A DNA stretch of 64,000 bases from Diplocarpon mali (Eukaryota; Ascomycota; Leotiomycetes; Helotiales; Drepanopezizaceae): positions 62,001 to 126,000 of the forward strand of contig JAENRP010000089.1 in NCBI GenBank assembly GCA_024741835.1, given 5' to 3'. The notes under the pieces are model-generated. The model saw nothing but the letters and a program-made list of their open reading frames with translations. It was not told where the DNA came from and did no database searches. Positions within the stretch are counted from its first letter, which is position 1, and every line of letters starts with the position of its first letter. The position numbers were made by a program, and so were the translations under genes. Of the stretch, positions 34,173 to 47,471 are shown in pieces.

Positions 34173-36367
34173 TCATTCTCTCCTCTTCTTGCCTTCCTCG
34201 GCGTTCGTGTATCTTGCTGTACTCAGTCCTCGCTCGTGTCTAGTGACAAGTCCGCCAATCAATTTGTCATTTCGAGCTTTGGCAATAGCATCGTTGTAGC
34301 CTTCGACAGCCCATGGTCTGGGGTTGAGCTTTGGCCAGTTGACCTGGAAGTATTAGCCTGTAAGGTTCTAAGAAGAGTTGACGTGACTAACATAGAGCAT
34401 TCCGTGACTGTAGATGAAGTTGAGGCACCATCCAGCAACCACAAACCAGAAGAAAATGAAGATCCGAACAGGTAAGACGGCGGCATCTGGGAGACGGCGA
34501 GTGAAAATACCGATAAAAACAAAGAAGACGGCGAAGGCCAATACATAAGGAACCGACTGGATGAGCAAGGGTCGCTTATCCGCGAAAATTGGGGATGATG
34601 CTGAGTTCGGAAGATAGTTGCCGAGGAAGAGGTCAAAGGCATCTTGCTTAGGGCCATCTGTGAAATTATTCTTGGCATATCTGGTGATGGAATTTTGGAG
34701 ATCTTGGAGAGCACCGGCTTTGGTGCGTTGCCCAGTTCGTGTGAAATCTGTCTTCAGTGCCCCAGTACCAGAATATGATCTGGAAACTACATCGGCGTTG
34801 TCTGCCCAGACTTTTCGGAACAGAATTTCAAACTCTGGGTCCGAGGTGAAAGTCTCACCACGGGAGAGGACACCCAGGTCTGTGAGTTGTCGGTTAAGCG
34901 TGAAGCGTGCAAGCATACTCTGGACAACGTTTGTCCGATCCAGACAATCCATACAGTTTGTGCGAACGACACTTGTTTGGTGGTTCCTCACTTCGAGACG
35001 GCCCTCATGGTCAGCTGGCATATCAACACCGCGGAAATATTGCTGCTTTTCTAGCGAGTCATGGAGACGATCGAGAAGCAGCTGTGCTCGGTGCCATTGC
35101 AGGCCCTTTGTCTCGTTATGGAAGTCGAAATACACATAATGTAATCGATCCATCTCCGACCGATGGCCGGAAGGCTCAACAACATGGAATTTTTCATCAG
35201 AGACGGCGTCTTGCTGATTCTGTTCTGCAGGTGACGAGACGAGCAGTTTGACCATCTGCTCGTAGGCCTCCTTAACTCTGACTTCTCGTCCATTCTGGTT
35301 GACCAGGTTGACCAGATAATTATCGCCATATAGACGAACTTGCTCCTCAAAATGTAGCCGAGCAGACTGTACCGCGGTCTCAACGCCTCTGATTTGGAGC
35401 TTGGGGGTGTAGTGCAAAGTATTGACCTCGGCCCAGTACACTGGAACACTTCCTCTGGTCTGAACATAGGACATAATCTGCACTTCCTTTCGTCCCGAGC
35501 CACCAACCTTGCCGTTCTGCATGCCATTCCCGCCAGCGAATCCACCAAGACCGCTTGTACTATCATTCAAAATGATAATCTGCTCGGTCTCATTGAAGTT
35601 CGAGACGTGCCCTTGCTCATCAATTCCTCTCGAGAAGTACCTTGTGCCTGCCCGATGACGTGACCGCCGCGTGATCAGAGCCATGGTCAAGGGTGTTGAA
35701 TTTATGCGCGTCGAAGCAATCTCCATCATCCCAAATATTACAGGCAGGATATATGTGTCTACTCCTGACTGCTGTCCTTGCTGATTGCGAGTCCCAGAGG
35801 ACCGGAAGTCAATCAGATCTGACTGAATATACCTGTTCCAGAAGAAACGGTCGTCGGCTCGTTTCCATAGCGGGGCTGAGGGATCTATTTGAGATTGCCG
35901 TTGGAAAGTATTTGTAATGTCGGAAGAGTAAGAGAAGTACATAGGGCTTGACTTGATGAAGGCCTTCAACAAGCTCAGGTAATTATCTTCCTCGGGGTCA
36001 TGCAGTGGCCGTTCGCGCATTGGCAGAAATTCAGTGGCAATGACCTTATATACCATATGCCCCTTGAGCCTGCCCATGGGCTGTGCCTTGGTAATGACAA
36101 TGATGTACTTATCTGCTGAGCAGTTAATGATGGTCCTTTGCCAGCCTCAACAGAAATAATAGTACCCAGTCGCAACCTGATCATTCCCAGGATACCAGCT
36201 ATACTCAAGACGCGCTTTCCACCCAGCAATGCCCCGTCGTTCAGACGCAAGTCTCCTGTGGGCCGGTCTACAACCAGTGTTGGGGCAGACGGGGTCGAAG
36301 GCGAGGTAAAGGCGTAATATGAAGCCGAGGCGTGGACGTTGATGTCCCGAAAAGGTAGGGAAGCCAT
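34173..36367 (-). CDS. sac1: SAC1-type phosphoinositide phosphatase
   Basis: 697 residues, exons (minus) 36367-36166, 36112-34392 and 34343-34173. The first junction restores RLRLDKYIIVITKAQPMGRL and the last restores LYVNWPKLNPRPWAVEGYN, both typical of Sac1. The catalytic Cx5R motif reads RTNCMDCLDRTN (Cys454, Arg460). Two C-terminal membrane segments (VPYVLAFAVFFVFIGIF and VRIFIFFWFVVAGWCLNF) anchor it in the ER/Golgi membrane, and the tail ends in EEGKKRRE. Sac1 dephosphorylates mainly PI4P at ER contact sites and the Golgi and thereby controls lipid exchange and secretion. The length is slightly above the yeast protein. Transcribed convergently with the DHA2 gene (288 bases between stops) and divergently from Rab5. 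Confidence 0.95.
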
Positions 36368-37135
36368 GATTGCAAGAAGAGTGGCAGAGTGGCAGACAGA
36401 ACTGGTTATCTGCTTCTGTCTGCCTTTGACGGTGCTTATGGGAGTGATTTGGGAGCTTTACCACCGATAGCTGTCTTCAGCCGAAGCCTTGCATCAAAAC
36501 CAAACAAGGCGCAGAGAGGTGTGGCACTAGTATCCCAAAGGGTCTGTTGATGAATTCACACCGTACTCAAATCCCGAACAACCAGAAAGAAGACTTGTCC
36601 AGATATCAGATCAAAGAAAAGGTTAGTTGGAAAGGATCTCTTTGACGCGCAGGTGATTGTAGCTGCAAGGTCTTAGGCTTGGTGGGAAGCAGCAGTTGTT
36701 CATGAACAGGAGAAGAAGGTGATCGTAGGCAACACCCAAAACCACATTTCAGAGAAGACACAGTAGCACCCTTGATTCTGAAGATACCCGAAGCTGCTTC
36801 AGAATCTGCTCGGGCAAAGCAATTGATGTCGAGGTGATTGATATTGGCCTACAGAGAGAGGGTCGTATGCCTATTAATCTAGCTTGTGGGTTTATATAAC
36901 TATGGCTTGTTCCTGTCACATGACACATTACAGGTAAGCTTGCCGCAACCCGTAGGAGCTTCCTTGACTTCACCCCATCGGAACATCGTCTCACATCAAA
37001 GCGAGCCTTTCAAGTCAAACTCCTAACTTCTTTCACACTTGCGCTCTTACACTCAGGACTTCGAATTTCGCAGACACCATATTTTGTGACCCCGAAACTA
37101 CCTCCATCCTCTGAATAGGCTCAACCTGGTTGACC
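36368..37135. promoter_or_regulatory. Bidirectional promoter region between sac1 and rab5 genes
   Basis: 768 bases between two divergent start codons. A TATA-like GGTTTATATAAC lies at about 36890-36901. No specific transcription-factor site is recognised. Confidence 0.45.
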
Positions 37136-38003
37136 ATGGCTGCTCGAGGCCCAACAGGCATCCGCGGTGGAAACAACCGCTTTGCGCAATTCAAGCTGGT
37201 ACTACTAGGTAGCCGCTCAGTCTCTATACGGTGCCGTTGTCTTGCTAACTTCAAGTACAGGAGAGTCAGCAGTCGGAAAGGTGCGTCTGGGATTGCTCGA
37301 CACCAGCTTTTGAATGCTAATGTCTCATAGAGTTCTCTTGTACTCCGTTTCGTCAAGGTTAGCCTCTTGTATCGCGGATATTTGGGCAGGATCTGATCTT
37401 CGGCATAGGATCAATTTGATGATTTCAGAGAGTCCACAATCGGCGCCGCCTTCCTTACTCAGACGATATCGCTCGACGATAACACAACCGTAAAGTTCGA
37501 GATCTGGGACACGGCCGGGCAAGAGAGATACAAGTCGCTCGCACCAATGTACTACCGAAACGCGAATTGTGCTGTGGTTGTCTACGATATTACACAAGCT
37601 GTGAGATTTGCCTATAGGGTATTTGATGGACCTATTCTGACATAATTGGGAATAGTCTTCTTTGGATAAAGCAAAACAGTGGGTTAAAGAACTTCAGAGG
37701 CAGGCAAACGAAAACATCATCATCGCTCTGGCTGGAAACAAACTCGACCTGGTCACCAGTCAACCCGACAAGCGTGCCATCACCACAGCAGATGCCGAGG
37801 CATACGCAAAGGAGGCTGGACTCCTGTTCTTCGAGACATCTGCCAAGACATCTGAGAACGTCCGAGAATTATTCACATCTATCGCAAAGAAGCTCCCGTT
37901 AGACCAAGCTGGCCCAAGAAACCCTAGATCTGGCGGACGAGGGGGGGTGGAGCTGAGACCGGAGAACCCATCGACTCAAGGGCAAGGACCTTGTGCATGT
38001 TAG
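37136..38003 (+). CDS. ypt5: Rab5-type small GTPase (Ypt5/Vps21)
   Basis: 219 residues in five exons: 37136-37208, 37261-37280 (20 nt), 37331-37357 (27 nt), 37409-37600 and 37656-38003. The two tiny exons complete the P-loop GESAVGKSS (residues 25-33) and LVLRFVK. Then come [15 protein letters not shown] (switch I), [18 protein letters not shown] (switch II), NKLDL and ETSAKTS, all in the Rab5 form. The C-terminus ends Cys-Ala-Cys, the double geranylgeranylation signal. Rab5 organises early endosomes, recruiting tethers and PI3-kinase for homotypic fusion and endocytic traffic. The start is the ATG at 37136 because the family N-terminus is short and leads into [11 protein letters not shown]. 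Adjacent to Sac1, another regulator of membrane identity. Confidence 0.96.
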
Positions 38004-38555
38004 AGAGCCAAATGCGTGTCAGAGAGAAGCAGGTATCGCGCCCTTCGCGGGCCATATCATCATCCAAGGATCACATCGAACGGTCACCACGGTCCGCCCC
38101 CCGTCGTCCTTAAACGAAATCGTCTTGTTGTGACCGGGCATCATAGATGCGGTCAGTTTGACCTTTACGAGAGCAGTCTTTATTACCTTCATGTGTCTTA
38201 GGTTCTTCGTTGCAGGGTTGGTTTCGGCAGGATTTACCTGCATGGCGTGAGGGTCTTCTATTGAATCGTTCTGCAGCATTTTGGGTGTAAGATATGCAAT
38301 AGAACACATTCAATGACTTTATGAAAAAGACGAGTCTAAATATTGTATCTTGCAATCAATCTTACTGTGACCTATGGCTCCTGTGTTCCAAAACGCGCGT
38401 CTTATTTGTACGCTCATTTTTGTTGTAACGTTGAGAGCGTAGAAGCGGCTGCATCATTGCTTGGCAGAAGCTTACGAGCTTGAACCAAATTATCCTTCAC
38501 ACGGCGCTCACACCACAACCTCAACAACTTTTTTTGTCGCTCAACGCAGCCCGTC
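38004..38555. other. Intergenic region between rab5 and mic60
   Basis: 550 bases holding the Rab5 3' region and the MIC60 promoter. No additional gene is seen. Confidence 0.45.
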
Positions 38556-40740
38556 ATGCTGCGCGCTTCGTCTCGGTCGGCACGGGCCTTGGGTTACAAC
38601 AACAGTGTAGCCAAAGCCGGGCGTCAATGGCACACTATACAGTCAATTCGGGTGGTTCTGGATGCTGTGGTGAGAGCTCCCAAAACTCACATCTACTTCA
38701 TTGGAGGCTGAGAGGATTGCTAATTGCATTCTGTGTATGCAGAGAGGATATGCCGATTTGAATAAACCCAGTATTGCCGACTCAAGTCCTATAGTCCTCC
38801 CTGGATCTGCCAGCGACAGCACTACTCAGCCACTTCCTCAGGGACCCGTTCCACCTAACCTATACGATCAAAAATCCCCATCAGATAACCCTGTAGGAAC
38901 TACAAACAGTCCTCCAAATGTGCCTGTGAACAATGCGGCACTGCCAACGGCAACTCCACCCTCTCCTCCTCCGGCCCCCAAGCCGAAAAGCAAATTCTTC
39001 CGGAAGTTTCTCACTACAATCTTCCTTCTTTCGACGCTCGGTTTCACTGGAGGAGTCTATTATAGCAGAGTAAATGACAACTTTCACGATTTCTTCACTG
39101 AATTCGTTCCATTTGGAGAGGAGGCAGTGTTGTATTTCGAAGAGAGGGAATTCAGGAAGCGCTTCCCAAAGATTGCAGGCAGAGGTGGATCGCCTCCTAG
39201 GGATACTGGCGAATCTATAAAAATCCCAAGTCAAAGCGGGGTATCTTGGAAGCTCTATGAAGATACGAAGCCAGCAGCTGGAAGACATGCCAATGCTACA
39301 ACTCCGGATGCACGCAAGCAAAAGGAGGCGCTACAACACCCAGTAGAGGCGAAACCACAGGAGCAAGTTAAAGCGGTAGAAAAGGCCAAGAAGGAAGCAG
39401 CTCCTCCAGCTCCAAGTGCAATTCCGCCTCCAACGACTAAATCACCAGAACCGCAGCCCCTAGCCAAGTCAGGCCCCCCCGTAGAATCTTCGAAGGGAGT
39501 TCCGTTTACACCTCCGGAAGTCGACCAACCTTCGAAATTCCCGCCAGAGCTTGCCCGAATCGATCCGCTCAATGTGAGAGATGCTAATGAGCCTATTGTT
39601 CAGGACCTGGTAAAGATCATAAACGACATCATCACAGTCGTCAATGCAGATAACGCAACCGACAAGTTCTCTGGCACCATCGACAAAGCTAAGGGCGAAG
39701 TTGCTAAAGTTGGCACTAAGATCAAGGCACTAAAAGCTGCAGCAGAAAAAGATGCCGAGGCCAAGATCAAATCGGAGAAGGCTGATTTTGACCGCGCCGC
39801 AAAGGAGCTCATTCGACGAATTGAGGCTGAGATGCAAAACCAGCAATCAGCATGGCAAGAGGAATTCCAGATCGAGCGCCAAAAGATACAGCAAAACTAC
39901 GAACAAAAACTCAAGGCAGAGGTCCAAATCGCTCGTGAAGTTAACGAGCAGCTTCTACGCAATAGCTTACTTGAGCAAGCTGTCGAGTTGAAGAAACAGT
40001 TTACAGAAGATCTCAAAAAACGAGTGGAGGAGGAGCGTGATGGCCGCCTGGGCAAGCTCTCTGATCTCACCAAGACCGTTGGTGAGCTCGAGAAGCTTAC
40101 AACCGACTGGAATTCTGTTGTTGACGCAAATTTGAAGACTCAGCACCTTCATGTTGCCGTCGAGGCTGTTCGCTCCAACCTTGAGAAGAGCCAAGTTCCC
40201 CGACCTTTCACCAAGGAACTTGCTGCTCTGAAAGAGATTGCCTCGGATGATGCAGTTGTCAACGCTGCCATTGCCTCTATTAATCCTACTGCCTATCAAA
40301 AAGGCATCCCATCCTCTGCTCAACTCATTGATCGCTTCCGCCGCGTGGCTGGTGAGGTCCGAAAGGCATCTCTACTTCCCGCAGATGCCGGTGTTGCTAG
40401 CCATGCATCCAGCTACGTCTTGAGCAAGCTTTTGTTCAAGAAGAAGGGTCTGGCTACAGGTAACGATGTTGAGAGTATCTTGACGAGGACGGAGACCTTC
40501 CTTGAGGAAGGTGACTTGGACGCTGCTGCTAGAGAGATGAATGGGTTACAGGGATGGGCGAAGACATTGAGCAGGGATTGGTTGGGGGAGGTGAGAAAAG
40601 TGCTGGAGGTGCAACAAGCCTTGGATGTAAGTCTTCACCTTAAGCTCATGCAGAAAGTTTGCAATCTGTGAAATCTGGTGCTAATTTATCGGTAGGTTAT
40701 TGCTACGGAAGCTAGGTTACAAAGCTTGAGGGTCAAGTAG
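38556..40740 (+). CDS. mic60: MICOS complex subunit MIC60 (mitofilin/Fcj1)
   Basis: 674 residues in three exons: 38556-38651, 38743-40626 and 40696-40740. The first exon encodes an Arg/Ser-rich presequence (MLRASSRSARALGY, then RQWHTIQSIRRGYA), a mitochondrial targeting signal. A Pro-rich stretch precedes the inner-membrane anchor (FLTTIFLLSTLGFTGGVYYS), followed by a Lys/Glu/Pro-rich linker and a long coiled coil (about 330-460). The C-terminal mitofilin domain contains LLPADAGVASHASSYVLSKLLFKKKGL and FLEEGDLDAAAREMNGLQGWAK, the most conserved stretch of the family. The last exon gives only VIATEARLQSLRVK. MIC60 shapes crista junctions and contacts outer-membrane complexes. Length fits fungal homologues. 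Confidence 0.95.
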
Positions 40741-43295
40741 ATCAGGCACCTTCTTTTGTAAGTGCATGGTGTGAGAGAAGAAAGAGGCCGGTCTGCCTGC
40801 TAGTGTTGTACGAGATACAAATAAACTGTACTTTGTAAGATATTCTGATTGGTGACTTTGCGTGAGGGTGTTGACCAGACTCGAGCGAAGGAAATTACTT
40901 ACAGTTATAGAGCGTAAGTGCTGAACAAATACGTGCATATAAATACGCTACTTGCCTACCGACGCGCAACCCGACCCATCCGGTAAATCATCCTCGACTT
41001 TGGCCCTTCCCTCATCACAGCGACGAGGGCTGATTCATAGCCTTAATAAGTGTTTTGTAACTTCAAGCCCCTGGTCACTCGTGTAATTTGTGTTTGGTTC
41101 GCAGGCTCATACACAATCCCTGTGTAGGATTTCGTGTTCAGATCTCGTTACGTATTTTCTATGCAACGAAACATTATTGGCTCTTGTTGATTGCCTGTCG
41201 TCCCCCACCGTGAGATAGGCTTGAGTGGGTGAGGATCGTGGGTAGAAGATTTGTTGCACGTCGTACCTTCTAGATATTCCGTGCACTTTTGTTGCATTGT
41301 GGTACCTTGAGGGGTGACATTAAGTTACAGTTAGCTGTGTCTCTTAGGGTTCAGGAACGTGTTTGAATAGCATCAGTGGCAGCAACACAAGAAAACAGAG
41401 GTTGGTCCTCTGCTATCTCGCAGAAGAAAAGGTTCACTGTTATGTGACTCGAGTGAGAAATCACCTGAATCGCCGTGTTTGTAGATACTGTGCAGTATCT
41501 CAGCATCGTACCAACTAGTATCCACTTCCGGTAAACGGAATCTTGAAGCGACAAGCTTTGGACAAGCTACGCTTTCCAGCATGCTGGAAATATACTTCAA
41601 TACTCATCCCATCATGAAACTCATGCCTGGACCGTTGGGCGGCTTTTGTTTCGTAACCGAGCGAGTTGCATTCCTTTCTCAAAGCTCATCTTACTTTGTG
41701 AGCCAGAGCCTCTTGCTGAGAACCGTCCAATTCGATTAACTTATCGTCATCTCGTCCAGCATCTGATTTACGGCTCAGTACATCGAACCTCATCTTGGAC
41801 CTAAAAGGTGTCCAAGGCCGTTATTCCTCTGCTTTTCTAAACCCTCGACTACTTAATACTCATCGATTAGTTTGGGTTTCTCATCGGAATGTGGCATTTC
41901 GCTTCCGATCCATACTACTGTAAAGCGTTGTAGCTCTTCATTCCCGTGGATGTTTCAGCCAGTTCTGGGAGGAAAGATGCATCGTATAAATTTTAGTGAT
42001 GACTTCTATAGCTTTCTGTGTGCTCCAAGAGCGTGGAAGTAATCGAGTTCGAGGAGTGTAGCGAGGATAATCGCCCGTATGAGAATCGGGACCTGGATAT
42101 CCAGTTGGGTGACGCCAGCGCGCAATGTGAACAAAGTCCCCTCGTCAAATCGACCTGTTTTGCTATATTTGTTATCTGCCGATACAATGTATCGTCTTTG
42201 AGTTTAATCCTCATGCTACTTAGCTTGCTCCAGTTCGCCCCTCGTGCTCAGGTAATAATGGCAGTGGGACCCGAATTGACCATATCTATTTGACAGAAAC
42301 CTCGGATTTGATGCTGCACAAAGCAAGATTGGTTCTTGAACTTCGGTCATAGGCAGCAGAGCCATGTTCAGCAAGATTCAGCAGCATAATAAGTGTAGAT
42401 ATGCCTCGGGAGAACGGCCTGATCGACTCCTAACTTCAACAGTATAAGTCAGACCTGTGAAGAGTGAGCAGTTTGACGGACAGCACCATGCTCGCAGTTA
42501 TATACAACTACCGACATAGTATAAGGATTACTGAATGCGGACCAGCAAAAGAGGCTGCTTCAAAAAATTGATTTGCAACTAGACCAGCGGCGCCGCAAAA
42601 ACAGAATACCCAACCCGTCTGGTCGGTTTCTTAGAGTTCCAAGGCTCCACATACTTTATTTGCTTCTAGAAAAGTGTCACAGGCTATTAAAAGACCCAGA
42701 AATCACGTAGTGAGGTGTGCCGAATGTCCAGAGCCGGACGAATTTTCAACAAATTGACCCCAGGTCTATGCCCATTGGATCAAAGATAACCTGGAGGCTG
42801 GAAAACGAATAATAGAACCCATGATACCCGTGGATATTCCGACGGCATCCACAGCTGATGTGAGCGACTGCGGCGAGCTCAATGAAGAGATATTTAAAGT
42901 CACATTTCCTCGAATGCTCCCAACTTCCTGCAGATGCAGCTTCGAGGGCCGGGAATGGAGAGCAGAGTAATAGAAATCATCGCCCCGGAATCCTGATAAG
43001 TCTATCGTATGTTCGGCATGAGTTACTGCTTGCTCCGCCGTCTCCAGCAATACGTAGGTGTGTAAGAATTTCATGGTAGGGCGGAAGCGAAGTATTCCAT
43101 CAAATACTTGTCGGGTGTTTGTATTGTCAAAATATCAATCAGCCAATGACCGTTTCTACTACAGGAACCTCAAGAAAACAGGGTTGCTGACAAATATTCC
43201 AGCTAGCCACCTCAGCTGGCCCCAATCAACTGTGACCCCTCACATCTAAGTAGAATCTCAACTTACAAACTCCAAATACCTCAACGCTGAAAAAA
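40741..43295. other. Intergenic region, nothing recognised
   Basis: About 2.5 kb with only short frames on both strands. No domain, repeat or RNA gene is recognisable. The last part is the promoter of the MEMO-family gene. Confidence 0.45.
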
Positions 43296-44342
43296 ATGAC
43301 GACGAGATCTCCTAGCCATGCCGGCTCATGGTACTCATCGGCGAGGGATACTCTCTCCGGTGAGCTCGACCAGTGGCTCGCTCAAGTCCCCGCCTCGATC
43401 GACGGAACAGAGCTGCCAGTCCCAGGCGCAAGAATCATAATTGCGCCGTGAGTGAGCTTGTCTCTCTCCACCCGGCGTCTTGTGCTAAGGAATCCAAGGC
43501 ATGCAGGCTACTCATACTCCGGTCCTGCGGCAGCTTGGGCTTACAAGTCTCTTGATCTTTCGAAAGCTAAACGTATCTTCCTCCTCGGACCCTCGCATGC
43601 TCTGTACCTTCCCGGCTGTGCATTATCGAAGCACTCTGCATATGCTACGCCGCTTGGTAATCTAGCCATTGATACTTCGACTGTCAAAGAGCTGCAGGAG
43701 GCTGGACAGTTCGACAAGATGAGCACCAGTGCGGATGAGACGGAGCATAGTCTTGAGATGCATCTCCCCTATATCTACAAGATGTGTTCGCAGTTTTTTG
43801 GCTCAGCAGCCGACTTCCCTCCCATTGTGCCAATCCTCGTTGGAAGCACAAATGCTTCTGCAGAGAAGTTGTACGGAGAGATACTCGCTCCATACCTTGG
43901 AGACGCTACGTCCGTCTTTGTGGTCTCATCAGATTTCTGCCACTGGGGCTTACGATTCCAATACACATACTACCTCCCCGCTTCGCCATTATCAGCAGTT
44001 GGGGGTACGCATGGCGGATACTCCCTAAAGAAGCGAGACAAAAATCCTACTGACCCTCTGATCCACGAGAGCATTGCTCGGCTAGATAAATTGGCAATGG
44101 ATGCTATCGAAACTGGCAGACATGATGAGTTTCTGGGAAACCTGGCAGATACTGGCAATACTGTTTGTGGAAGACATCCGATTGGTGTCATCATGGCTGC
44201 TATTGAGGTCTTGGAGAAAGATGGTAAGGTCACTGGTGAGGGTTTGGGCAGGTTCAAATTCGTTAGGTACGAGCGGAGCAGCGAGGTAGAAGAGATCAGT
44301 GACTCGTCAGTAAGCTATGCCAGTGCATATGCTGTGCTATGA
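43296..44342 (+). CDS. MEMO1-family protein (Mho1-like)
   Basis: 331 residues in two exons, 43296-43447 and 43499-44342. The intron has a TGCTAAG branch site and must end at CCAAG (43498) so that IIAP joins HAGYSYSGPAAAWAY, the signature of the family. SHAGSWYS at the N-terminus supplies a conserved His. LLGPSHALYLPGCALS, EHSLEMHLPYIYK, SSDFCHWGLRF and RHPIGVIMAAIEVL are the other conserved blocks. These carry the His, Asp and Cys residues that in MEMO bind metal (copper or iron). The human protein acts in receptor-tyrosine-kinase signalling and redox or copper handling; the yeast homologue Mho1 is poorly characterised. Length is close to the family norm. No localisation signal is seen, so probably cytosolic. 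Confidence 0.93.
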
Positions 44343-44518
44343 ATGCACAGGAGCTTAGATAAAGCCACGAAATGAGTCATGTTGAATATCCCCCCCTGCA
44401 CCTTTCTTTGGCATTTCCCCGTTCAATTTCTCGATTTTTATTTCAAGGCTACCTCTACACATGTGATGTACCTGTGCAGCTTGTATTTAATTCTACTCAG
44501 TCGGTCGTTTTGCAAACA

Positions 44519-45095
44519 CTAAGGGCGCACTGCAAATAATGGCGAGAGTAGAATGGCTTCACGGATCTCGCCGGGGACTTCCAAGATTGCTTTTTCAGAA
44601 GAGACTGGGATTGATACAAGAAAAAATGTACGATTCTGGATGTTTTGGTCCGTGACAGCAAGAACTTCACAGTCTTCTGAATCTACGATACCATGCTCCT
44701 TCGTACTTTTGAAAGAAACTTTGCAGGAAAACATATGATACGGGTATGCAGCGCACGTAGTAGCGATCCATCCGAACCGCCACTCGAGCGCCGCATCGTC
44801 ATCATCAAGAAGATTTGAAGTCACTCGATGACTGTCCAACGTCAACTACATAACTCGTCTTAATCAAGGACCATTTTCCCGGTCCAGTTTCCCGAAGCTT
44901 CCAATCGATTGCCAAAGCAGGACCTGATATTGACACTTGACCTGCTCTACCCAAAGCCTCCCTCGAAAGGTTGAATTTCTTAACGCGTGCCGAGTTCCCC
45001 GAGGAAGAAGAAAAGCCAATACGGTCGCTGGCATTGATTGATGCCCGACTCGATTGACTGATATAGAATCTTACCGGTAAACCTTCGCTGGGCAT
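44519..45095 (-). pseudogene. Unrecognised protein-like region in two overlapping frames
   Basis: A frame from an ATG at 45095 runs to 44805 (contains GQVSISGPALAIDWKLRETG). It overlaps by about 40 bases a second frame continuing to 44519 (contains LEWRFGWIATTCAAYPYHMF and ends LLSPLFAVRP). Both look protein-like, and the second has no ATG at its start, so a frameshift or an unplaced intron seems to link them. A GTAAGA donor after the seventh codon is an alternative start to splicing. No family recognised. Tail-to-tail with the MEMO gene, stops 177 bases apart. Confidence 0.3.
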
Positions 45096-47471
45096 GACCG
45101 AAACGGCACTCCTCCTACGTAAGCGTTACGTCGAGGTGGCTCAACAACTTAAAGTCTCGTGTTTACTGTGCATGGGAGCACACGGATCGAGTTGCCTTTA
45201 CATAACATCAATTTCTACTTTTTATTTTCATTCTTGCTCTCCACCAGCCTTTTGCTTCTCTCCTTGTCCTTCAACTGACCGTTTACACGGGAATGGTGGA
45301 GCTTTCCACAGTAATTGGCTCACGGCCTAGTGAGGTAACTCTTCTCATCTCAGGATAGTCCTGCCTGTGACTGACAGATTTCCAAAGATTCTCATGAATA
45401 TTATCTGCCTCTTCCCTACCCGCTCCCCCCTACCTATCACTCTGACCTCGGGACACATTCATGCATGACGTTCTACGAATCATCCCACACTCGGCTGCTC
45501 TCAGCCGGAATTCTACCAGCGCATTAGATAGTACTTGAGTGTTACTACCCCGCCGAAAAGGTCAGCACTCCCTACTATCTCTGCGAACATCTCGGTACCG
45601 AAACTCTTTCGAAGAGAGCTCCGAATTACACGAACGCTGCCTATTAACCAAACTGTGAGGCATGTAATCGCACTTCCGACCTTTCCAACCCGAAGCCGAC
45701 CGCAAACTGTGAGTCAACTACTATACAGCATGGCGGCCGACTGATCTTGGCGCCGTCGAGCAGTATCCCGGGGAATTGCTTTCGCATTACACTGACCTGG
45801 AATCATACGAGCTAGTATCGCAACTACAAGTTGATGTTAGTATGGCAAAAGTGGGTCCAGTTAAGAGGTACTTTTAGAACATTATCACGATTAGCAAAGG
45901 TCTGCTTCGTTTATGGAGAGATTCGCTCGAAGATCAGGCAAGCAAGTCCATACTCTGCCCGTCGGCACAGCAAGAGTCGGAAGAGGAGTACCAAAAGCGC
46001 GTCCTGTAGTCATTAGTCCACGAACATTGCGGGCTGCGCTTCCGTGTCTCTGCAAGAAAGGATATAGCTGTCCCTGCGACTAAGCGTAGCAGAGATGAGG
46101 AGGAAAACATCTCGTTTCCCGTCCAGTATGAGGATGTTTGCAGCGAGCGAATTCGATCGGCCAGCACTCACGTAGCCGAGAACTGGTTGTCAAAAGAAGC
46201 CAACCGCTGCTGCAGGCCAAAGAAGCAATGTCCCAAGAAGAGAAAACTCGAGTTAAAGCCATGCCTACGATCCTACCATAGATCCGCAAGACGCCCTCCG
46301 TAGCTTGGCCTGTAGCGAGATCGACAACGTGACGATCCTCCGACAAGCCTAAAGGAAATCCAATCGATGCTTGCTTGTGCGACCTTGAATAGGCACGCTT
46401 TGTACTTTGGATGGTGAATATCTATGTGGCGTGTCCAAGGGCGGTGTATCAGAGGGTACCGCGGTACATTGGCGCGCAGAGGTGGAAGCGTGAGAGACTT
46501 CTACCGTGGCATACAGACGATACAGACCGAATCCCATATTTTGACATAATCCTGTTATCACACTGGTATCAATCAACCGACGAGCGGTCATAGGCTCGAC
46601 AGTGAGCCCATCTTGCTCTCCGAGCCTCGGACTTAGATCGAGATCTAGACCTGCCGAGCCGCGTTTGTTCCCAGGTGTTTGTTGACATCATTTCGGCTAG
46701 GTAAGCGATGTCGTCCAAGGGGCTATGGCAGGGCATGAACGATCAAGATTTAGGTAGTTCGGTGGGTATTGTCCCGCTTTGTTCGAGGGCGTCGGTGAAT
46801 TGGTGATGGGCAGTCGCGTCTGGTGATTCTAATAACTTGATACTCGTCTGGGAGTTCCTATCCGTCATTTGATTCTAGACTGATTGATGGTAGGAGCTAC
46901 GAAGACTTTCACTCTTCACTACGCCCCAACTCTAACCCTCGGATACGTATCCCACCTCCTGAGCATTTGATATAGATGGACGGTCTTGCTCCGGATGTTG
47001 AACGTCTATGAGCAGCATCTCGTAGCGAGCTAGTCAAAATCATGGTTCGGATTTGATCTGAAGGCTACTCTAGTTCCGTAAATCATCATCAGTCACGTCC
47101 CACGGAGTTCGGGACCTTGAACTTGGCCTAGTTTGGGCGTAGCGAGGAGCGAGGTCTCGTTTCCCCAAGATCATCCGGTATATCCTGCAATCATGACACC
47201 GAAAGGCGAGAGTGAGCTCTTCTTGGATTCTGATGCTGCCAGGATCGCAATTGTGGCAGTTTGGAAGCCATTTGAGAGGATAGATAGGACCTGCGGTGAG
47301 CAGTGGGATAGAACACCATTTTGAATTGTTATAATGGGTGGAAGTCACAGAAAAACCTCATGGACAAAAACTCAACGATTGCTATTCCTTGCCATGCCGT
47401 TCAAAGTCTGGCAACAACCACGTCTGTCTCCCAAAGGTCACCAACTCCCTTGAGAATCTCCATATGCGTGT
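45096..47471. other. Intergenic region, no gene recognised
   Basis: Only short frames on both strands and no domain recognised. The right end is the 3' flank of the CVNH gene. Confidence 0.4.
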
